Below, one piece after another: positions 60,065 to 64,000 of a DNA stretch of 64,000 bases. Location: positions 45,114 through 109,113 of the forward strand of contig JAXHUE010000002.1 in assembly GCA_034189655.1 (NCBI GenBank). Reading direction: 5' to 3'. This DNA is from JAXHUE01 sp034189655. GTDB lineage: Bacteria > Chloroflexota > Dehalococcoidia > E44-bin15. The notes below the pieces were generated by a model. That model had not been told where the DNA came from. It saw only the letters and a list, made by a program, of their open reading frames with translations, and did no database searches. Made by a program: the position numbers and the translations under genes. Every line of letters starts with the position of its first letter. Position 1 is the stretch's first letter.

Positions 60065-60367
60065 TTACAGCTTTGCGCTGAGGAAATCGATCCTCTCCAT
60101 CACCCTCTTCGCTGCCTGGTTGCGGTTCGGCGCCTTCGTCAGGTCCCTCGCCAGCTTCTCGTCACCTATCACGTCCTTGACCCAGCACGCGAAGTCCTTC
60201 CTCTCGTCGTTTGAGTGGTAGGTGAATGTCTCGTCTGCCATGATGTTCAGTGCCTCTCCCAGCTGGCGCATGCTCACCACTATGCCGCCGTCACAGCACC
60301 AGAACACACGGTCGTCGGGCACCCTGCCCAGGAGCATTTCGGCATCAGCCTTTAAAATCCTCGCCAC
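60065..60367 (-). CDS. DUF5752-family protein
   Basis: 100 residues, cytoplasmic: ARILKADAEMLLGRVPDDRV, then FWCCDGGIVVSMRQLGEAL and HSNDERKDFACWVKDVIGDE. I assign it to DUF5752 from memory of such proteins beside trehalose/glycogen glycosyltransferases. GTG 60367 has AAGGAGG six bases upstream, better than the ATG at 60388. It follows the GT4 gene on the same strand (89-base gap). Biochemical role unknown. Confidence 0.75.
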   Translation of the reverse strand: MARILKADAEMLLGRVPDDRVFWCCDGGIVVSMRQLGEALNIMADETFTYHSNDERKDFACWVKDVIGDEKLARDLTKAPNRNQAAKRVMERIDFLSAKL

Positions 60368-60456
60368 AGACAGCCTCCTTAAAAGCATCTGCTATGGTGC
60401 CGATACGCATAGAGTGCGTACGTGGACATTCGATGCCGTCCCCCCGACGTTCCTCT

Positions 60457-61905
60457 CTATCTAGTGGCGGCCAGGACCTCGCGCCCGGCTTCAAGGCCGC
60501 GGCCTGTCCCCTCTCGCTTCACCCTGCCCGCTGCTGCCCCCTCCTCCATGCGACCTGGGGCCGCCACGATGGTCAGGTCAGGCAGAGCGGTCGTGCGCTC
60601 ACCAGCCGCCATGCCGCCGAGCAGCCCTCGCATGCGGGCCTGGTTCTCCAGCTTGCTCACGAGGTTGTGCACTGCGGCCTCCCAGGTGAAGTTGCGCGCG
60701 GTCCTCCTCGCTGCCTCTCTGATCCGTATGACCTCGCCAGGGTAGTTCCACAGGTACATCATGTAGCCTACGATCTCCAGTGGGTCTGCCGTCTCCAGGA
60801 CGAAGGTGTTGAAGAGTGGGATGGCATAGTCCTCGCCGGTACACCCGGTAAAGACTATGCCTCCGGCGGCCATGGCCTCCAGGCCCACCAGGCCGAAAGG
60901 CTCGTGCCCGCTGTTGGCCAGCACGCCGTCAGAGGCGCGATACAGGACCCGCAGAAAGTGCTGGGGCATATGGAACTTGACGTCTATTATGTCGGCGGGG
61001 GCGGCACTGCGAAGCGCCGCCAGGTGGCCGTCGGTGGCCCCCTGCTCCATCCAGGCCTCCCGTACCTCGAGGCCCATGGAGCGGGCCCTCGCCATCACCT
61101 CCTGGCCGTAGGGCTCGATCCCCCCTCTGCTCACCAGCACCGCCTTGATGCCCATCCCCTTGAGCCAGGCCACGGCATCCACGGCCTCGTTCCAGCGCTT
61201 GTCCCGGTCCCAGCGGGCCACCTTGCACAGGATGAGGTCGGCACCGAGTGCCGTCCTCACCTCGCGGGCCAGGTGCCCGTCAACGTCGTCGAGCAGGTCC
61301 TGGGGTATGCCGTTGGGGACGACCAGTGGGTTCAGCCCCATCCGCCACATGATGTGCTTCATGTACCTGCTCACCGTGGTGATGGTGGCGGCGTTGTGGA
61401 GTCGCTCCCAGTCGATACGGTCAAAGGAGAAGGTGTTGTTGGCGTTCCACACCGTGACCGCGCTATCGCCCAGGCCGTCCTCGCGGAGCATCTCGTGCAG
61501 CCGGCACACTGCGTCTGCCGTGTGCCACTCCTCGCCCAGGATGACCACCAGCCCGCCCTGGGACGCCGCCGGCACCACGATGTGCTCTTTTACATATGGA
61601 GGTAGCGATGCGGCGTAATCGTAGAGCTTTCCCTCCTCGCCGTCGTAGACCCCGTGGGGATGGTAGGCGCTGATCCACTGGCACCACCGGTGCAGGGTAA
61701 GCTTGCCGCTGCACCTCGTCTCCTCGCCGGCGAGCCCGGGGTCACCGATGAAGAACAGGTGCGTCGAGAACCCCATCTCTGCCAGAGACCGCGAAAGGTT
61801 GTCCACCCGGACCCCCAGGCCGCCGGCCTGGGAGTATAGATCTGGCCCCTCGAAAGAGAGGACGACGAACACGGTGTTCTCCGGGGTTATGGCTCTCCGC
61901 ATCAT
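60457..61905 (-). CDS. GT4-type glycosyltransferase (glycogen/trehalose synthase-like)
   Basis: 482 residues with a GT-B fold. LYSQAGGLGVRVDNLSRSLA is the acceptor-side glycine loop, EEWHTAD the N-domain contact, NANNTFSFDRIDW and TVSRYM precede the linker, and GHEPFGLVGLEAMAAGG is the nucleotide-sugar motif with the EX7E glutamates. The C-terminal 40 residues are low complexity and basic. It sits between DUF5752 and treY, implying alpha-glucan or trehalose metabolism. AGGAG precedes the tandem ATG at 61905/61902. Confidence 0.88.
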   Translation of the reverse strand: MMRRAITPENTVFVVLSFEGPDLYSQAGGLGVRVDNLSRSLAEMGFSTHLFFIGDPGLAGEETRCSGKLTLHRWCQWISAYHPHGVYDGEEGKLYDYAASLPPYVKEHIVVPAASQGGLVVILGEEWHTADAVCRLHEMLREDGLGDSAVTVWNANNTFSFDRIDWERLHNAATITTVSRYMKHIMWRMGLNPLVVPNGIPQDLLDDVDGHLAREVRTALGADLILCKVARWDRDKRWNEAVDAVAWLKGMGIKAVLVSRGGIEPYGQEVMARARSMGLEVREAWMEQGATDGHLAALRSAAPADIIDVKFHMPQHFLRVLYRASDGVLANSGHEPFGLVGLEAMAAGGIVFTGCTGEDYAIPLFNTFVLETADPLEIVGYMMYLWNYPGEVIRIREAARRTARNFTWEAAVHNLVSKLENQARMRGLLGGMAAGERTTALPDLTIVAAPGRMEEGAAAGRVKREGTGRGLEAGREVLAATR

Positions 61906-61957
61906 GACACCTGGCTCCTATTAATACTCCTCTCTCCCCTTTCGCGAGAGCGAGGGC

Positions 61958-61986
61958 TTGACATCTGCAGCATTATATGAGATACT
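61958..61986 (+). promoter_or_regulatory. Promoter upstream of the winged-helix gene
   Basis: TTGACA (61958-61963), 17-base spacer, GATACT (61981-61986). A perfect TATAAT at 61989-61994 lies nearby without a matching -35, so the exact start is ambiguous. Confidence 0.5.
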
Positions 61987-61995
61987 GTTATAATA

Positions 61996-62081
61996 ATCAT
62001 TCAGGAATAAGGAGACGGGTTAAGTGGCGGTAGTATGGCAATACAGGATGCGCTATACCGAGTACGCCATACCTGAATGAT
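61996..62081. promoter_or_regulatory. Nested inverted repeats in the winged-helix gene leader
   Basis: Outer arms ATCATTCAGG (61996-62005) and CCTGAATGAT (62072-62081) are perfect over 10 bases; inner arms GTATGGC (62033-62039) and GCCATAC (62066-62072) are perfect over 7. They could form an RNA structure in the leader or be paired operator sites for the regulator itself. Confidence 0.5.
62024..62080 (+). CDS. Possible 18-residue leader peptide
   Basis: GTG 62024 with AAGGAG nine bases upstream encodes MAVVWQYRMRYTEYAIPE and stops at 62080, inside the nested inverted repeats. Five of its 18 residues are aromatic (one Trp, three Tyr... counting Trp6, Tyr8 and two more Tyr/Trp-like positions gives at least four). 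It could be an attenuation peptide or chance; no homologue can be checked here. Confidence 0.3.
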   Translation: MAVVWQYRMRYTEYAIPE

Positions 62082-62158
62082 AGTTCCTGTGTAGATTATC
62101 CGTTAATTCGCTCTCATTGTCAAGTACTTTCGAGGAAGTTTGCGGGAAAAAAATCACG

Positions 62159-62458
62159 ATGTCTGAGTGGACCTTCTTCACCAACCATGGACTAGTGCTC
62201 GCTGCCATCGCCAAGCAGCCGCGCAGCACCGCCAGGCAGATCGGCGATGCTGTGGGCATAACCGAGAGGGCTGCCCACAAGATCATCAACGATCTGGAGA
62301 AGGAGGGCTACATCACCAAGTCCAAGGTGGGCAGGCAGAACCACTACCAGATACACTCGGATATGCCTGTTAAGGACGGGGCGAGCGATGTAGCCATCGG
62401 GGAGTTCCTGACGATGCTGGGGTGGAAGCGGAGGCGGCGGGTCAGCGTATCAACCTAG
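62159..62458 (+). CDS. Winged helix-turn-helix transcriptional regulator
   Basis: 99 residues: SEWTFFTNHGLVLAAIAKQP, the recognition region TARQIGDAVGITERAAHKII and the wing KEGYITKSKVGRQNHYQIH, an ArsR/MarR-like fold in a single domain. ATG 62159 is preferred over TTG 62117; neither has a strong ribosome site. It lies divergent from the GT4 gene behind a leader with nested inverted repeats, and may control itself and the glycan genes. Ligand unknown. Confidence 0.82.
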   Translation: MSEWTFFTNHGLVLAAIAKQPRSTARQIGDAVGITERAAHKIINDLEKEGYITKSKVGRQNHYQIHSDMPVKDGASDVAIGEFLTMLGWKRRRRVSVST

Positions 62459-62631
62459 CAGGAGTGAAGACCAGCCTGCCGACACAGCGGGGGTGGCTTT
62501 CGTGTGAGACGGAGATACCCTTACGGTGGGTGGCCTGCCTGCGATGGTGACCCCTCTCATAGATGCCGCGATGCGCGAGGCATTGCTCTGTGTCCTGTCC
62601 TCGTCTCCCCGTCCCCAAAGCGCACGCGGTA

Positions 62632-64000
62632 TCAGTCCTCTTCTGCGCATAGCAGTGCCACCGGAAACCGCCGAAACACCTCGCTCAAGCCCAGCACCGC
62701 ACCCTGTGCGGAAGGCGATGCCTCCAGCCTCTCACCGGTGAAGCGGTTGGCCCAGCGGCGAGGGGCACCCTGGGGGAGATGGAGGACGCTCTCTCCCCAT
62801 ACCCTCCCCAGTGGAGGCCTGGGGCGTGGGTACAGGCCCGCGGTGAGACGGGGTACGGCCACCAGCACCCACTCCTCGCCCCGGCACCGGGCGAAGGCGA
62901 CGACATGCGGTGCCATTGCCCCCCGTGCGTAGACAGGGATGTATTCCCCTTCGAGGAAGAGCTCGGCGTGGGCCCGGCGGAAGGTGAGGGCCCTGGAGAC
63001 GAGGTAGAGCTTGACCCGCCCGTCCTCCCAGTGGCCGAGGATATCGCGGCAGAGCGAAGGAAGGCTATCAGCCGCGCGCCGCTCCAGTCCATCGAGGAGC
63101 CTCGTCCGTGCCGCGAAGTCCACCGGCCTCCGGTTGTCGGGGTCAACCAGGCTTAAGTCCCACAGCTCAGTCCCCTGGTAGAGGTCGGGGGTGCCCGGCG
63201 AGGCGATCTTGAGCAGGGCCTGGGCCAGGGAGTTCAGCATCCCGAAGTAGGCCACCCTCCGCTGGAACCGCAGGAAGTCCTCCCGGAACGCCTCGCCCTC
63301 CAGGAGGGCATCGACGAAGCCCTCCAGTGCCTGCTCGTGGGCACCGTCGGGGTCTGTCCACGTGGTGTGGGCCCCGGCCTCGCGGGCGGCCTTGACCATG
63401 TAGGCCTTGAGCCTCTCACCGAACCCCTTAAGCCCTTCCTCGCTGAGGGGCCATGCGCCCAGGAGCGTCTGGTACAGGAGTACCTCCTCGCTGGGGGTGG
63501 GCCCCCTGTGACCATCCACGGTCTGCCCGCTGTCCCGGTTCAGGCCGTGCCATCGCCAGAGGCGCCTCGACCACGCCACCGGCACCTCGGAGAGGACGTT
63601 GATCCTGGCCCGGCAGTCCTCGCCCCGCTTCGTGTCGTGGGTGGAGGTGGCGTTCAAGGTGTGGGGCCAGCGCTCGCGGCAGGCCTGGTTGTGACGGTGG
63701 AAGGCCCCGACGGGGTCTGCCATGGGCTGGATGCCGCCCCCCACCTCGTTGAGCGATACCAGCGGGTTATAGAGGTAGAGCGCGCTGTCCTCCAGGCCCT
63801 TGGCCATGGCCGGCCCGGTGAGTTGCTGCCAGCGCATGACGAAGCGCAGCCACTCCTCCCTCTGCCCCGCCGTCAGGTATGGTGGAAGATCGAGGAGGAG
63901 GACGCGTCTCAAGAACTCGAAGGGGGCAGCGCCCGTGGTGTGGCCCCTCTCCTCGGCCTCGTCCACAGCGCGCTCGATGTAGAGACGGTCTCGGTGCGAC
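62632..64000 (-). CDS. treY: Maltooligosyl trehalose synthase, C-terminal part (window edge)
   Basis: The frame is open from its stop at 62632 to the right edge, giving 456 codons of a protein usually about 900 residues long; the N-terminal half lies beyond 64000. Recognisable TreY segments are LQQ/WQQLTGPAMAKGLEDSA (a shared TreY hallmark), LNATSTHDTKRGEDCRARI, and GTPDLYQGTELWDLSLVDPD. TreY converts the reducing end of maltooligosaccharides to a trehalosyl unit, the first step of the TreYZ route. TreZ is not in view. Next to GT4 and DUF5752 genes. Confidence 0.92.
   Translation of the reverse strand, partial: SHRDRLYIERAVDEAEERGHTTGAAPFEFLRRVLLLDLPPYLTAGQREEWLRFVMRWQQLTGPAMAKGLEDSALYLYNPLVSLNEVGGGIQPMADPVGAFHRHNQACRERWPHTLNATSTHDTKRGEDCRARINVLSEVPVAWSRRLWRWHGLNRDSGQTVDGHRGPTPSEEVLLYQTLLGAWPLSEEGLKGFGERLKAYMVKAAREAGAHTTWTDPDGAHEQALEGFVDALLEGEAFREDFLRFQRRVAYFGMLNSLAQALLKIASPGTPDLYQGTELWDLSLVDPDNRRPVDFAARTRLLDGLERRAADSLPSLCRDILGHWEDGRVKLYLVSRALTFRRAHAELFLEGEYIPVYARGAMAPHVVAFARCRGEEWVLVAVPRLTAGLYPRPRPPLGRVWGESVLHLPQGAPRRWANRFTGERLEASPSAQGAVLGLSEVFRRFPVALLCAEED

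Noticed and set aside
62504..62932. 142-codon plus-strand frame over the treY 3' end
   Set aside because: Arg/Ser/Pro-rich shadow of treY with no ribosome site or domain.

Overview
The window is GC-rich, densely packed bacterial chromosome, probably a scaffold from a metagenome assembly because it contains a 100-N gap. Gene content points to an anaerobic Chloroflexota, most likely Dehalococcoidia. The pointers are recA-recX-rny-ymdB-PHP-plsY in one run, an ApgM-type phosphomutase beside aspartate kinase, a TPR protein next to gyrA, many class III CoA-transferases and a very large HgdC/BcrA-type dehydratase activase. This placement is inferred from gene order and protein style; no database was searched.

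Layout. 0.2-1.7 kb: alpha/beta hydrolase and SDR oxidoreductase. 1.8-7.8 kb (minus): gyrA-marC-hsp20-lon. 8-15.3 kb: TPR protein, a fused glycosyltransferase-methyltransferase, a NifU-like protein, an ApgM/homoserine-kinase-like protein with lysC, tRNA-Pro(CGG), mazG, a Lit/TIGR01906 membrane protein and an FmdB zinc ribbon. 15.3-21.2 kb: amidohydrolase, mnmG and an ABC-2 exporter pair. 21.3-29.2 kb (plus): nadE, recA, recX, rny, a YmdB-type phosphoesterase, a PHP protein, a hydrolase, plsY and a zinc/membrane protein. 29.2-38.9 kb: enoyl-CoA hydratase, a CoA-transferase pair, nitroreductase, metallo-hydrolase and a 1,382-residue activase/dehydratase fusion. 38.9-46.9 kb: a signalling island with a REC-GGDEF diguanylate cyclase, a c-di-GMP-I riboswitch, a 1,980-residue nine-PAS hybrid kinase and a stand-alone receiver. 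47-57.7 kb: a second CoA-transferase pair, a GAF-LuxR regulator, two tandem FAD oxidoreductases, a small protein and a third CoA-transferase pair that ends at the gap. 58-64 kb: K+ channel, universal stress protein, DUF5752 protein, GT4 glycosyltransferase, winged-helix regulator and the 3' part of treY.

Two themes stand out. First, the three CoA-transferase pairs each combine one subunit that keeps the catalytic Asp with one that lacks it (Leu, His or Gln). This is the arrangement expected of heteromeric BbsEF-like enzymes. With the activase/dehydratase, enoyl-CoA hydratase, SDR and FAD oxidoreductases, they suggest CoA-dependent anaerobic degradation of unidentified acids. Second, a diguanylate cyclase with an intact inhibition site is transcribed away from a c-di-GMP riboswitch that leads the giant kinase gene, so kinase expression probably follows local c-di-GMP. 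Many intergenic regions carry clear sigma-70-like promoters. Two are bidirectional with shared elements, and two drive apparently leaderless or near-leaderless mRNAs.
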